A stretch of 45,851 nucleotides of DNA from Prevotella amnii DSM 23384 = JCM 14753. Its GTDB lineage: Bacteria; Bacteroidota; Bacteroidia; Bacteroidales; Bacteroidaceae. The stretch is from assembly GCF_000378745.1 (NCBI RefSeq), contig NZ_KB905281.1:1-45851 (forward strand), given 5' to 3'. Below the pieces are notes generated by a model. That model saw nothing but the letters and a program-made list of their open reading frames with translations, did no database searches and was not told the origin of the DNA. Below, one piece after another: positions 31,404 through 41,767 of the stretch; the first letter of the stretch is position 1; every line of letters begins with the position of its first letter. Both the position numbers and the translations under genes were made by a program.

Positions 31404-33557
31404 ATGAATAGGTTTAATAATAAAGAAAGCATAAAGTGGTATTTTTTTACTACGGTAGGTATAGTTATATTTGCTTTTCTAATAATGATGAAGGCAGCTA
31501 ATACAATGACCGTAAAGAAGGATTATTGGATGCAAGTGGCTGCTTTGCAAAAGAAAGATAGTGTTAAGATAAAACCTATAAGAGGTAATATATTGAGTGG
31601 AGACGGAGAGCTGATGGCGAGCTCTTTGCCAGAATTTAAGGTATATATGGATTTTAAGGCTTTATCCGAAGCAGGTAATGATACAGCTTTTGTGGATAGT
31701 GTTGATTATATTAGTAAAGGTCTTAATGAGATATTTCCAGAGAAATCTGCTCAATCTTTTAAGCAACATTTATTAGAGGGGTATCATAAGAAAAGTCGTC
31801 ATTGGGCAATATGGGACGGGCGTATAGCTTATAATACGTTTAAAGATGTGCAAAGTTTGCCAATATTTCATCTTTCAAAGTTTAAAAGTGGTTTTCATTG
31901 GGAAGAGTTTAATGCACGTCGGCGTCCTTTTGGCTCATTAGCACAGCGTACTATAGGCGATATGTTTGGGGCAAAAGATACTGCTCGGTGCGGTTTAGAA
32001 TTGTCCTTTGATTCTATTTTACGTGGTACTAATGGTATTATTCATCGTAGAAAGGTAAGGAATAAATTTCTTAACATTACTGATACAGCACCTGTAGATG
32101 GTGCAGATATTATCACAACAATAGATGTTAGTATGCAAGATTTAGCAGAGCGTGCTTTGATAAATGAGCTAAAGGAGATAAATGGTAATGTAGGTGTAGC
32201 TATTGTTATGGAGGTAGCAACAGGAGATGTGAAAGCTATTGTCAATATGGATAAATGTGAAGATGGTGAATATCGTGAGATAAAAAACCATGCAGTGAGC
32301 GATTTGTTAGAGCCAGGGTCGGTATTTAAGACAGCTTCTATAATGACCATACTCGATGATGGATTAGTTGATACCACTTACACCATAGCAACAGGTACGG
32401 GTGTTTGGAATATGTACGGTAGAGAGATGAAAGACCACAATTGGCGAAAGGGAGGATATGGTAATCTTATGCTACCGTGGACACTGAAATATAGCTCAAA
32501 TATAGGTGTAAGTCGTATTATTGACATTTATTATCATAAGAATCCTGAGAAATTTGTACAAGGTATATATGATCTTGGATTAGCAACCGATTTACATTTA
32601 CCCATTGTAGGCTATTCACCTGCAAAAATACGTATGCCACGAAAAAACAAACGTGGACAATATTACAACTGGAGTGCTACAGCATTGCCATGGATGAGCA
32701 TAGGTTATGAAAGCCAGATACCTCCAATATCTACACTAACTTTTTATAATGCTATAGCAAATAATGGGAAGATGATGCGTCCGCGTTTTGTAAAACAGAT
32801 AGTAAAGAATGGGCAAGTAATAGCAGAATATCCTCCAGAAGTGATAAAAAATCAAATAGCAAAAGAAAGTACTATCACGAAGATACGCAGAATATTAACA
32901 GAAGTAGTCTCTGAAGGTCTTGGAAAGAAAGCTGGTTCAGATAAGTTTGCCGTAGCAGGTAAGACAGGAACAGCCCAAATTTCAAAGGGTGCTCTTGGGT
33001 ATAAAGCAGGTGGGACTAACTATTTATTAAGTTTTGCTGGTTTTTTCCCAGCTGATAAACCTAAATATAGCTGTATAGTGTGTATACAAAAGACGGGCTT
33101 ACCAGCTTCTGGTGGAGGTATGAGCGGAGTAGTTTTCCATCATATAGCAGAAGGTATTATGGCACGCGACTTAAAACTTAGTGTAACAGATGCTCGAGAG
33201 CCTTCATCTATTCTTATCCCACCAGCTAAAACCGGAAATCTTCTTGCTGCTGATTATGTATTAAATGCATTAGGTTATTCTCCAAAAAATGGCTGGGGAG
33301 GTACTTATCCTTTTGGCAATCCTATATGGGGAATTGTAAATAGTACACATTATTCAATAGCCTTTCAAAGACAAAATTATAATAATAAGAAGGTAGTACC
33401 CAATGTGTATAACATGGGTGCTCGTGATGCTGTTTATCTTTTAGAGCAACGAGGCTTAAAGGTAAGAATAATGGGTTGTGGTAAGGTAACTAAGCAAAGC
33501 TTAGTACCTGGCGAAAAGATAAAACGAGGAGAGACCTGTTTTATAACATTGAATTAG
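31404..33557 (+). CDS. ftsI: Division-specific transpeptidase (penicillin-binding protein 3 type) with C-terminal PASTA domain
   Basis: This 717-residue class B penicillin-binding protein cross-links septal peptidoglycan. The N-terminal membrane anchor is WYFFTTVGIVIFAFLIMMK (about 12-30), followed by the dimerisation domain beginning IKPIRGNILSGDGELMASS. Transpeptidase motifs are SVFK with acylated S306 (306-309), SSN at 364-366 and KTGT at 520-523. A single PASTA domain ends the protein (VVPNVYNMGARDAVYLLEQRGLKV to the stop), as is usual for Bacteroidetes FtsI. All catalytic motifs are intact. Confidence 0.95.
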   Translation: MNRFNNKESIKWYFFTTVGIVIFAFLIMMKAANTMTVKKDYWMQVAALQKKDSVKIKPIRGNILSGDGELMASSLPEFKVYMDFKALSEAGNDTAFVDSVDYISKGLNEIFPEKSAQSFKQHLLEGYHKKSRHWAIWDGRIAYNTFKDVQSLPIFHLSKFKSGFHWEEFNARRRPFGSLAQRTIGDMFGAKDTARCGLELSFDSILRGTNGIIHRRKVRNKFLNITDTAPVDGADIITTIDVSMQDLAERALINELKEINGNVGVAIVMEVATGDVKAIVNMDKCEDGEYREIKNHAVSDLLEPGSVFKTASIMTILDDGLVDTTYTIATGTGVWNMYGREMKDHNWRKGGYGNLMLPWTLKYSSNIGVSRIIDIYYHKNPEKFVQGIYDLGLATDLHLPIVGYSPAKIRMPRKNKRGQYYNWSATALPWMSIGYESQIPPISTLTFYNAIANNGKMMRPRFVKQIVKNGQVIAEYPPEVIKNQIAKESTITKIRRILTEVVSEGLGKKAGSDKFAVAGKTGTAQISKGALGYKAGGTNYLLSFAGFFPADKPKYSCIVCIQKTGLPASGGGMSGVVFHHIAEGIMARDLKLSVTDAREPSSILIPPAKTGNLLAADYVLNALGYSPKNGWGGTYPFGNPIWGIVNSTHYSIAFQRQNYNNKKVVPNVYNMGARDAVYLLEQRGLKVRIMGCGKVTKQSLVPGEKIKRGETCFITLN

Positions 33558-33607
33558 AGTGTAACGTGGTAAAAATAATGAATAAAAATATTAAAAGTTA
33601 ATAGATT

Positions 33608-35065
33608 ATGAAGTTAACTGACTTATTAAGTGAAGTGAAAACTTTAAGTATCACAGGTGATACTGATATTGATATAACTGGTGTTAATATTGATAGCAGA
33701 AAGATAGATGTAGGACATATCTTTGTAGCTATAAAGGGTACACAAGTAGATGGTCATTGTTTTATAAATAAAGCAATAGAATCTGGTGCGAAAGCAATAC
33801 TATTAGAAGATGTACCAAGCGAATTAAAAGACGGAATTACATACATTCAGGTAGAATCTACAGAGAAAGAAGTGGGGAAAATAGCCACAATGTTTTATGG
33901 AAATCCTTCAAAAAAATTAAAGTTAGTAGGTGTTACTGGTACTAATGGAAAAACTACTATAGCCACATTATTATATAATATGTTTAGAGCCTTTGGTTAT
34001 AAAGTAGGGCTTTTATCAACCGTTTGTAACTATATTGATGCAGAGGCACATCATACAGAGCATACTACCCCTGATCCTATAGATCTAAATCAGCTACTTT
34101 GTAAGATGGTTGAAGCAGGATGTGAATATGCTTTCATGGAATGTTCCAGCCATGCTATTCACCAGCATCGTATCGGTGGACTTTATTTTACTGGAGGTAT
34201 TTTTACTAATCTTACACGTGATCATCTTGATTATCATAAGACTTTCGAAAATTATCGTAATGCAAAGAAAATGTTTTTTGATAGTCTTCCAAAGAAAGCC
34301 TTTGCTATTACTAATGCCGATGATAAGAATGGTATGATAATGGTACAAAATTGTAAGGCAAATATTAAGACATATTCTATACAGCGCATGGCAGATTTTC
34401 GAGCAAGGATAATAGAATGCCATTTTGAAGGTATGTATCTTGATATAGATGGAAAGGAAGTAGGAGTGCAATTTATCGGAAAATTTAATGTAAGTAATTT
34501 GTTGGCTGTTTATGGTGCAGCAGTAATGTTAGGAAAATCGAAAGATGACATTCTGTTAGTGCTTAGCACTTTGAAGAGTGTTAATGGGCGTCTTGAGCCT
34601 ATTCGTTCTCCAGAAGGTTTTACAGCCATAGTCGATTATGCACACACACCAGACGCGTTATCTAATGTTTTAAGTGCTATTCATGACGTTATGGAAGGTA
34701 AAACGGGACAGATTATCACAGTATGTGGAGCTGGGGGAAATAGAGATAAAGGTAAACGTCCGCTTATGGCACAGGAAGCTGTAAAACATAGTGATGTAGT
34801 TATATTAACTAGTGATAATCCGAGGTTTGAAGATCCGCAAGATATTATAAATGATATGGTGGCAGGACTTGATGAAACTCAACTTAATAAGGTATTAACT
34901 ATTGTCGATCGGCGTGAAGCTATGCGCACTGCAGCAAAGTTAGCTAAAAAAGGAGATGTAATTCTTGTTGCAGGAAAAGGACATGAAGATTATCAGGAAA
35001 TAAAAGGAGTTAAGCATCATTTCGATGATCATGAAGTACTTCGAGATATTTTTAATATTAAATAA
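33608..35065 (+). CDS. murE: UDP-MurNAc-tripeptide synthetase MurE (meso-diaminopimelate type)
   Basis: This 485-residue cytoplasmic ATP-dependent ligase adds the third amino acid to UDP-MurNAc-L-Ala-D-Glu. The P-loop TGTNGKTT is at residues 110-117. The central domain carries [15 protein letters not shown] and [14 protein letters not shown]. The C-terminal DNPR motif at 403-406 ([10 protein letters not shown]) is the known determinant for meso-diaminopimelate over lysine, as expected for a Gram-negative wall. It is 50 bases after ftsI and 35 before mraY. Confidence 0.96.
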   Translation: MKLTDLLSEVKTLSITGDTDIDITGVNIDSRKIDVGHIFVAIKGTQVDGHCFINKAIESGAKAILLEDVPSELKDGITYIQVESTEKEVGKIATMFYGNPSKKLKLVGVTGTNGKTTIATLLYNMFRAFGYKVGLLSTVCNYIDAEAHHTEHTTPDPIDLNQLLCKMVEAGCEYAFMECSSHAIHQHRIGGLYFTGGIFTNLTRDHLDYHKTFENYRNAKKMFFDSLPKKAFAITNADDKNGMIMVQNCKANIKTYSIQRMADFRARIIECHFEGMYLDIDGKEVGVQFIGKFNVSNLLAVYGAAVMLGKSKDDILLVLSTLKSVNGRLEPIRSPEGFTAIVDYAHTPDALSNVLSAIHDVMEGKTGQIITVCGAGGNRDKGKRPLMAQEAVKHSDVVILTSDNPRFEDPQDIINDMVAGLDETQLNKVLTIVDRREAMRTAAKLAKKGDVILVAGKGHEDYQEIKGVKHHFDDHEVLRDIFNIK

Positions 35066-35100
35066 GCAATAATCATAACCAAACATATCAATATAACAAG

Positions 35101-36372
35101 ATGTTGTACTATATTTTTAGATGGTTAGGTGAATATGGCATTAGTGGCACTCACCTTTGGAGTTATATTAGTTTTCGTGCTATTCTTGCGATGATTCTTG
35201 CTTTAATCATCTCAGCTTGGTTCGGAGAACGGTTTATTAAGTATTTAAAGCGTAGACAGATAACTGAGACGCAGCGTGATGCAAGTATAGATCCGTTTGG
35301 AATTAATAAGATTGGAGTTCCATCTATGGGCGGTATTATAATCATAGTAGCATTGTTAGTTCCTGTTATCCTGTTCGGTAGACTTCGTAATATATATCTT
35401 TTATTGATGATAATTACTACTATATGGCTTGGATTTTTAGGAGGAATGGACGATTTTATTAAAATCTTTCGCCATAGTAAGGAGGGCTTAAAAGGTAAAT
35501 ATAAGATAGTAGGGCAGATAAGTATCGGACTTATAGTAGGTTTAACTCTTTGGACTTCTCCTGATGTAAAGGCAAATCTAAATGAGGAAATCCCTAATAA
35601 AAATAACACGGAAACTATTATTCATCATCATCAGACAGCTATAAAGACATTAAAGACAACAATACCATTTGTTAAGAATCATAATCTCGATTATTCTGAA
35701 ATAATGGGTTTTATGGGAGAATATAAGACTGCTGCAGGTTGGATCTTATTTGTTATTATGACTATTATCGTGGTAACTGCGGTTTCTAATGGTGCTAATC
35801 TTAATGATGGTATGGACGGTATGTGTGCAGGTAATTCTGCTGTAATAGGTGTAGTCTTAGGAATATTGGCTTATGTAAGTAGCCATTATCAATATGCTGC
35901 TTATCTGAACATAATGTTTATACCAGGCTCAGAAGAGTTAGTGATTTTCTTTTCTGCTTTTATAGGTGCATTAATAGGCTTTTTATGGTATAATGCTTAT
36001 CCTGCTCAGGTGTTTATGGGAGATACAGGTAGTTTGACAATAGGTGGAATTATAGCTGTAGGTGCTATAATTATTCATAAAGAGTTGCTCTTACCTATTC
36101 TTTGTGGAATATTTTTTGTAGAGAGTTTAAGCGTAATTATACAGGTATGGTATTATAGGATAGGTAAGCATAAGGGTATAAAACAACGCATATTTAAGCG
36201 TACACCTATTCATGATGCTTTTCGAACTCTTGATTCACAGCTTGATCCTGATTGTAAGTATGTTTTTACAAAGCCTCATAGCGCTGTGCATGAGAGTAAG
36301 ATAGTGATACGTTTTGTAATAATTTCTATTATTTTAGCAGCATTTACAATTATTACGCTGAAGTTAAGATAA
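35101..36372 (+). CDS. mraY: Phospho-MurNAc-pentapeptide transferase MraY
   Basis: This 423-residue polytopic inner-membrane enzyme makes lipid I from UDP-MurNAc-pentapeptide and undecaprenyl phosphate. Family motifs: GVPSMGGIIII, WLGFLGGMDDFIKIF with the catalytic acidic pair region, NGANLNDGMDGM, PAQVFMGDTGSL, and the late KRTPIHDAF. A polar insertion between helices (about 160-200, NEEIPNKNNTETIIHHHQTA) is absent from the shorter Proteobacterial enzymes and is typical of Bacteroidetes MraY. Confidence 0.96.
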   Translation: MLYYIFRWLGEYGISGTHLWSYISFRAILAMILALIISAWFGERFIKYLKRRQITETQRDASIDPFGINKIGVPSMGGIIIIVALLVPVILFGRLRNIYLLLMIITTIWLGFLGGMDDFIKIFRHSKEGLKGKYKIVGQISIGLIVGLTLWTSPDVKANLNEEIPNKNNTETIIHHHQTAIKTLKTTIPFVKNHNLDYSEIMGFMGEYKTAAGWILFVIMTIIVVTAVSNGANLNDGMDGMCAGNSAVIGVVLGILAYVSSHYQYAAYLNIMFIPGSEELVIFFSAFIGALIGFLWYNAYPAQVFMGDTGSLTIGGIIAVGAIIIHKELLLPILCGIFFVESLSVIIQVWYYRIGKHKGIKQRIFKRTPIHDAFRTLDSQLDPDCKYVFTKPHSAVHESKIVIRFVIISIILAAFTIITLKLR

Positions 36373-36389
36373 GAAAGGGCATATATAAT

Positions 36390-37721
36390 ATGAAAAAGAT
36401 GGTAATATTAGGGGCAGGTGAAAGTGGTACTGGAGCTGCCATACTTGCTAAAAAGCAAGGCTTTGAAGTATTTGTTTCGGATATGTCGGTTATTAAGGAT
36501 AAGTATAAAAAAATGCTTAATGACCATAATATAGATTGGGAAGAAGGTGTACATACTGAAGCTAAGATTATTGATTCTGATGAAGTTATAAAAAGTCCGG
36601 GTATTCCAAAGGAAGCACCTATGGTGCAGAAACTTATAAAACGTGGTATACCTATTATCAGCGAGATAGAGTTTGCTGGAAGATATACAACGTCTAAGAT
36701 GATATGTATTACTGGTAGTAATGGCAAAACAACCACTACAAGTTTGATCTTTCATATTTTTAAAGATGCTGGTTATGATGTAGGACTTGCAGGTAATATA
36801 GGTAAAAGTCTTGCTCTTCAAGTAGCTGAATCGCCACATGCATATTATGTTATCGAGTTAAGTAGTTTTCAATTAGATAATATGTATAAATTTCGTGCAA
36901 ATATAGCTATTCTTCTTAATATTACTCCTGATCATCTTGATCGTTATGAGTATAAATTTGAGAATTATGCTAATGCTAAGATGCGTATTATTCAGAACCA
37001 AACAAAAGAAGATAGTTTTATTTATTGGAAAGATGATCCCGTTATAAAGAAAGAGTTAGAAAAGTTTGATGTAAAGGCTGTGCAATATCCTTTTTCTGAA
37101 TTAAAAGAAACTGGCAGCATAGGATATATTGAAGAAGGAATGTACACTATAGAGAAGCCTATTCCATTTAATATGGAGCAAGAAGATTTATCGCTTACAG
37201 GTAAGCATAATATATACAATTCTCTTGCTGCAGGTATAGCTGCTAATATAGGTGGTATAAAAAAAGAAAATATTCGTAAAAGTTTAAGTGATTTCAAAGG
37301 TGTAGAACATCGTTTGGAAAAGGTATGCAAAGTTTCAGGAGTACAGTATATTAATGATTCTAAAGCTACCAATGTAGATGCCTGTTGGTATGCTCTTGAA
37401 AGTATGGTTACACCTACTGTGCTTATTCTTGGTGGTAGGGACAAAGGAAACAATTACGATGCTATAAAGGATCTTGTTAAACAGAAGTGTAGGGCTATAG
37501 TTTATTTAGGTGCTGATAATAAAAAATTACACGATAATTTTGATAATCTTGGTATAACTACGCGTGATACTCATTCCATGAAAGATTGCGTAGCAGCCTG
37601 TAGAGAGTTAGCAAAGTCTGGAGATACGGTCTTATTGAGTCCTTGTTGCGCTAGCTTTGATTTGTTTAAGAATATGGAAGATCGTGGCAATCAGTTTAAG
37701 ACTTTGGTTCGTTCGTTATAA
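36390..37721 (+). CDS. murD: UDP-MurNAc-L-alanine--D-glutamate ligase MurD
   Basis: This 443-residue ATP-dependent ligase adds D-glutamate to UDP-MurNAc-L-Ala. The N-terminal UMP-binding Rossmann part is VILGAGESGTGAAILAKKQG. The P-loop ITGSNGKTTTTS is near 107-118, followed by YYVIELSSFQLDNMYKF, LLNITPDHLDRYEY, the ligase domain VEHRLEKVCKVSGVQYINDS, and LGGRDKGNNYDAI. It is 17 bases after mraY and complete. Confidence 0.96.
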   Translation: MKKMVILGAGESGTGAAILAKKQGFEVFVSDMSVIKDKYKKMLNDHNIDWEEGVHTEAKIIDSDEVIKSPGIPKEAPMVQKLIKRGIPIISEIEFAGRYTTSKMICITGSNGKTTTTSLIFHIFKDAGYDVGLAGNIGKSLALQVAESPHAYYVIELSSFQLDNMYKFRANIAILLNITPDHLDRYEYKFENYANAKMRIIQNQTKEDSFIYWKDDPVIKKELEKFDVKAVQYPFSELKETGSIGYIEEGMYTIEKPIPFNMEQEDLSLTGKHNIYNSLAAGIAANIGGIKKENIRKSLSDFKGVEHRLEKVCKVSGVQYINDSKATNVDACWYALESMVTPTVLILGGRDKGNNYDAIKDLVKQKCRAIVYLGADNKKLHDNFDNLGITTRDTHSMKDCVAACRELAKSGDTVLLSPCCASFDLFKNMEDRGNQFKTLVRSL

Positions 37722-37880
37722 AAAAGTAATTAGTATGCGGTTAAAAATAAAGCTATTAGTGGACGTTTTCTTTTAGTATAGAGCTATAAAAGTGTTTTTT
37801 TGATAACCTTTTACGTTTATGCAGATAAAAAAATGAAATCAGCTTATTTTTAAATAGAACTTAAAAAGACCAATAAAAAA

Positions 37881-39179
37881 ATGAACGTTAAGTCGTTGAA
37901 GAATATATTTAAGGGAGATAAAGTAGTATGGATGATATTTTTCTTTCTTTGTATAATTAGTATTATAGAGGTGTATTCAGCCTCTAGTTCTTTATCATAT
38001 AAGGGAGGAAACTTCTGGGGACCTATTATATATCATACTATGATGTTAGTTTTAGGTTGGGTATTCATGATATTTGTGTTGAATATAGAGTGTAGATATT
38101 TTAAGTTAGCTACACCAATATTTCTAATAGGTTCTATATTCTTACTATATATTGTTATGTTAATAGGCGGTGTTACTAATGGTGCAAGTCGTTGGATAAG
38201 CATAGGAGGAATACAGTTTCAGCCATCAGAATTGGGAAAAGGAGCACTTATAATGACGATAGCGCAGCTTCTTAGTGCTATGCAAACGGATCATGGTGCA
38301 GATCGTAAAGCAATAAGATATATATTGATAGTATCAACTGTTGTTATCTTTCCTATCTTTTTAGAGAATCTCTCTACTGCAGCATTGCTTTTCTTAACCG
38401 TTATCTTTATGATGTTTATAGGCAGAGTACCTTTTAAGCAGATAGGTAAATTGATAGGGGTAATCTTTTTTATAGTGTTTTTGGGTTTAGCTTTTGTTAT
38501 GTTTGCAGGTAATAGTAAGAATGTGGAAGTTGAAAATAAGAAGCAGAATTTTACAGAGCAAACAGCGACAGCGCAGGAACAAAAAAAAGAAACAGGCTTT
38601 ATTCAGAAAATGTTTCATCGTGCTGATACATGGAAAGCTCGTATAGATAAGTTTTTTAGTAATAAATATATTGCTCCAAAAGATTTTGATCTTGATAAAG
38701 ATGCACAGGTTGCACATGCTAATATAGCTATAGCTTCGTCTAATATAGTCGGGAAAGGGCCTGGCAATTCTAATGAGCGTGACTTTTTATCGCAAGCTTT
38801 TTCTGATTTTATATATGCTATCATAATAGAAGAGACAGGTATATTAGGAGCGTTTGTGGTATTAGCTCTTTATGTGATTCTTTTTATTCGTGTTGGTATT
38901 ATTGCTCGAAAATGTGAAAATTCTTTTCCAACTTTCTTGGCTATGGGTTTAGCTTTCTTGTTGGTTTCACAAGCAATGTTTAATATGGCTGTAGCTGTGG
39001 GGTTAGCACCTGTAACAGGGCAGCCTTTACCTCTTATCAGTAAAGGAGGTACTTCGTCTATTATTAATTGTGTATATATTGGTGCTATTCTTAGTATAAG
39101 TCGTTCTGCAAAGCGTAGATCAAATGTAAAAAAAGAGGAGGAGAATGCTTCTTCTTTATTAAATGTTGCAGATGTATAA
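37881..39179 (+). CDS. ftsW: FtsW, SEDS-family septal peptidoglycan glycosyltransferase
   Basis: This 432-residue multi-spanning membrane protein polymerises glycan strands with FtsI at the septum. SEDS signatures: NGASRWISIGGIQFQPSELGK, the late ERDFLSQAFSDFIYAIIIEETG with its conserved acidic residue, and VTGQPLPLISKGGTSSI. A charged loop of about 60 residues (NKKQNFTEQTATAQEQKKET and following) separates two helices. It begins after a 159-base gap following murD, the largest gap within the cluster, so an internal promoter there is possible although no consensus box was found. Confidence 0.95.
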   Translation: MNVKSLKNIFKGDKVVWMIFFFLCIISIIEVYSASSSLSYKGGNFWGPIIYHTMMLVLGWVFMIFVLNIECRYFKLATPIFLIGSIFLLYIVMLIGGVTNGASRWISIGGIQFQPSELGKGALIMTIAQLLSAMQTDHGADRKAIRYILIVSTVVIFPIFLENLSTAALLFLTVIFMMFIGRVPFKQIGKLIGVIFFIVFLGLAFVMFAGNSKNVEVENKKQNFTEQTATAQEQKKETGFIQKMFHRADTWKARIDKFFSNKYIAPKDFDLDKDAQVAHANIAIASSNIVGKGPGNSNERDFLSQAFSDFIYAIIIEETGILGAFVVLALYVILFIRVGIIARKCENSFPTFLAMGLAFLLVSQAMFNMAVAVGLAPVTGQPLPLISKGGTSSIINCVYIGAILSISRSAKRRSNVKKEEENASSLLNVADV

Positions 39180-39216
39180 AATTGATAGTAACTAATAAGA
39201 ATAGAAAAATATTTCT

Positions 39217-39224
39217 TATCTTTG
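39217..39224 (+). promoter_or_regulatory. Possible internal -7 promoter box before murG
   Basis: TATCTTTG matches TAnnTTTG in the 67-base ftsW-murG gap, 22 bases before ATG. There is no -33 match. Confidence 0.4.
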
Positions 39225-39246
39225 TAATTGTAAAATAGACGTATAA

Positions 39247-40350
39247 ATGAAAGACGATTTACGATTTATAATTAGCGGTGGTGGTACTGGTGGTCATATA
39301 TTTCCTGCAGTGTCAATAGCCAATGCTTTAAAAGCAAAAAATCCTAAAGCAAAGATTCTTTTTGTAGGTGCAGAGGGGCGTATGGAGATGCAACGTGTTC
39401 CTGCTGCAGGATATTCAATAAAAGGATTACCTATATTAGGGTTTGATAGAGTTAATAAATTAAATAATATTAAGGTTCTTTTAAAGCTATGGAAGAGTCT
39501 TCGTATAGCAAAGAAGATAATTAAAGATTTTCGTCCTGATGTAGTTATTGGTGTGGGTGGCTATGCAAGTGGAGCTACGCTTTATAAGGCTGCTAATATG
39601 GGTATACCATGTTTGATACAAGAACAAAATTCATATGCAGGTGTTACTAATAAGCTATTAGCTAAAAAAGTGAGTAAGATATGTGTAGCATATGAGGGTA
39701 TGGAACGTTTTTTCCCTGCTGATAAGATTATAATGACAGGTAATCCTGTGCGTCAAAACATCTTGGAAACGACTATAACCAAAGAGGAAGCTCGTATGAG
39801 TTTTGGTCTTAATCCATCAAAGAAAACTATTCTTATAGTTGGAGGTAGCTTGGGTGCCCAGACTATAAATAGATCTATTATAGAGCATCTTGATCTTATT
39901 CATAATAGCGATGTGCAGATAGTTTGGCAGACAGGTAAGCGTTATTTTGATAATATTAATAGTGTTTTAGATAAAAAGGGGCTGGATAATCTTCATGTGA
40001 TGGATTTTATTAGTGATATGGGAGCAGCATATAAAGCTGCTGATTTAGTAATTAGCCGTGCAGGAGCAAGTTCTATTAGCGAGTTTCAGCTTATAGGGAA
40101 GCCTGTAATCTTAGTGCCAAGTCCTAATGTAGCAGAGGATCATCAGACAAAGAACGCTATGGCTTTAGTAAATAAAGGAGCAGCTATGTTTGTAAGTGAT
40201 GCTGATGCTCCTGCTACTCTTTTGCAGTTAGCACTTAACACTATAAATAATAGCGACCAGTTAGCAACTCTTAGCAAAAATATTAAAAAGATGGGATTAC
40301 ATAATGCTTCTGATATAATAGCAGAAGAGGTGTTAAAGCTATGTAAATGA
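39247..40350 (+). CDS. murG: Lipid II synthase MurG (UDP-GlcNAc transferase)
   Basis: This 367-residue peripheral membrane GT28 glycosyltransferase adds GlcNAc to lipid I to make lipid II. The first glycine loop GGGTGGHIFPA is at 11-21. The second-domain loop is VGGSLGAQTINRSI. The donor-binding block ISRAGASSISEFQLIGKPVILVPSPN with AEDHQTKNA is also present. The length is normal. It is followed by murC after about 30 bases. Confidence 0.96.
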   Translation: MKDDLRFIISGGGTGGHIFPAVSIANALKAKNPKAKILFVGAEGRMEMQRVPAAGYSIKGLPILGFDRVNKLNNIKVLLKLWKSLRIAKKIIKDFRPDVVIGVGGYASGATLYKAANMGIPCLIQEQNSYAGVTNKLLAKKVSKICVAYEGMERFFPADKIIMTGNPVRQNILETTITKEEARMSFGLNPSKKTILIVGGSLGAQTINRSIIEHLDLIHNSDVQIVWQTGKRYFDNINSVLDKKGLDNLHVMDFISDMGAAYKAADLVISRAGASSISEFQLIGKPVILVPSPNVAEDHQTKNAMALVNKGAAMFVSDADAPATLLQLALNTINNSDQLATLSKNIKKMGLHNASDIIAEEVLKLCK

Positions 40351-40382
40351 TAATCTTTTTTTTTGATTAATTGATAGAGAAT

Positions 40383-41762
40383 ATGGAATTGAAAGATATA
40401 AAAGCTGTTTATTTTATTGGAGCTGGTGGTATAGGTATGAGTGCTATAGCTCGTTATTTTCTTCATATAGGGTGTGTAGTAGCTGGCTACGATAAGACTT
40501 CTTCAGATCTTACAAAGCAACTTCAGAAAGAAGGTATGAATATTCACTATGAAGAGAATATAGACTTAATACCTAATGCTTGTCGCAATAAAGCAAACAC
40601 TTTAATTATTTACACACCTGCAATACCTGTTTCACATAAAGAGCTTGTTTTTTTTAAAGAGAATGGTTTTGAAATTCAAAAGCGTGCTCAGGTTCTTGGT
40701 ACGTTAACAAGAACACATAGAGGGTTATGTTTTGCTGGAACACATGGTAAGACTACAACATCTAGTATGTGTGCTCATATAATGCATCAGAGTTCTGTGG
40801 GTTGTACAGCTTTTTTAGGAGGTATTTCAAAGAACTATGGTACTAATTATATTTTGTCTAATAAGAGCGATTATGTTGTAATAGAGGCTGATGAGTTTGA
40901 TCGTTCCTTTCATTGGTTACGCCCTTGGATGACAGTAATAACTTCTACCGATCCTGATCATCTTGATATATATGGAACAAAAGAGGCTTATTTAGAGAGT
41001 TTTCGTCATTATACAGAATTAATAAAAGCAGGTGGTGCCCTTATAATTCATAAAGATCTTGAGATGAAGCCTAATGTACAAGAGGGGGTAAGAGTTTATG
41101 AGTATAGTCGTGAAGAAGGCGATTTTCATGCTGATAATGTCCGTATAAAAGATGGTACTATAATATTCGATTTTATATCTCCTATAGAGTCTATTAAAGA
41201 TGTAGAGCTTGGGCAACCTATACCAATAAATATTGAAAACAGTATAGCAGCAATGGCTATGGCACAGCTAAATGGTGTTATACCTAATGAAATACGTGAA
41301 GGAATAAAAACTTATAGTGGTGTAGATAGGCGTTTTGATTTTAAGGTTAAGAATGCTAAACATGTTGTTTTATCTGACTATGCACATCACCCAAAGGAGA
41401 TTTTACAGAGTGCTAAAAGCTTAAAAGAGCTTTATTCTAATCGTAAGATAACCGTAATCTTTCAGCCACATCTTTATACTCGAACACGCGATTTTTATAA
41501 AGAATTTGCCTATTCGCTTAGTTTTTTCGATGAGGTTATTCTTACTGAAATATATCCTGCTCGTGAAGAGCCTATAGAAGGCGTTACTTCAAAGCTTATT
41601 TATGACAATTTAAAGGAAGGTGTCCAAAAACAAATGATATTAAAGGATAGTGTACTTAGTTTTGTTAAGTCGCGCGATTTTGATGTGCTTGTTATTCTTG
41701 GAGCTGGTAACTTAAATGATTATGTATCTCAAATATCTCAAATAATATTAGATAAGGAATAA
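40383..41762 (+). CDS. murC: UDP-MurNAc--L-alanine ligase MurC
   Basis: This 459-residue enzyme catalyses the first ATP-dependent ligase step of the stem peptide. The N-terminal Rossmann motif is FIGAGGIGMSAIA, and the P-loop GTHGKTT is at 119-125. Further family blocks are IEADEFDRSF, TSTDPDHLDIYG, GVDRRFDFKVK, DYAHHPKEI and FQPHLYTRTRDF. ATG 40383 starts MELKDIKAVYF. The TTG at 40371 would add four residues and is less likely. Confidence 0.95.
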   Translation: MELKDIKAVYFIGAGGIGMSAIARYFLHIGCVVAGYDKTSSDLTKQLQKEGMNIHYEENIDLIPNACRNKANTLIIYTPAIPVSHKELVFFKENGFEIQKRAQVLGTLTRTHRGLCFAGTHGKTTTSSMCAHIMHQSSVGCTAFLGGISKNYGTNYILSNKSDYVVIEADEFDRSFHWLRPWMTVITSTDPDHLDIYGTKEAYLESFRHYTELIKAGGALIIHKDLEMKPNVQEGVRVYEYSREEGDFHADNVRIKDGTIIFDFISPIESIKDVELGQPIPINIENSIAAMAMAQLNGVIPNEIREGIKTYSGVDRRFDFKVKNAKHVVLSDYAHHPKEILQSAKSLKELYSNRKITVIFQPHLYTRTRDFYKEFAYSLSFFDEVILTEIYPAREEPIEGVTSKLIYDNLKEGVQKQMILKDSVLSFVKSRDFDVLVILGAGNLNDYVSQISQIILDKE

Positions 41763-41767
41763 TACCG

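Noticed and set aside
34094..34471. Long minus-strand open frame of 125 codons opposite murE
   Set aside because: It is antisense to a clear catalytic gene with no protein-like motifs, and is explained by codon bias on the coding strand. Similar shadows opposite mraY, murD, ftsA and ftsZ were dropped for the same reason.
37722..37880. Internal promoter or small gene in the 159-base murD-ftsW gap
   Set aside because: No TAnnTTTG box, hairpin or credible short frame was found. The gap is noted only as a possible site of internal initiation.
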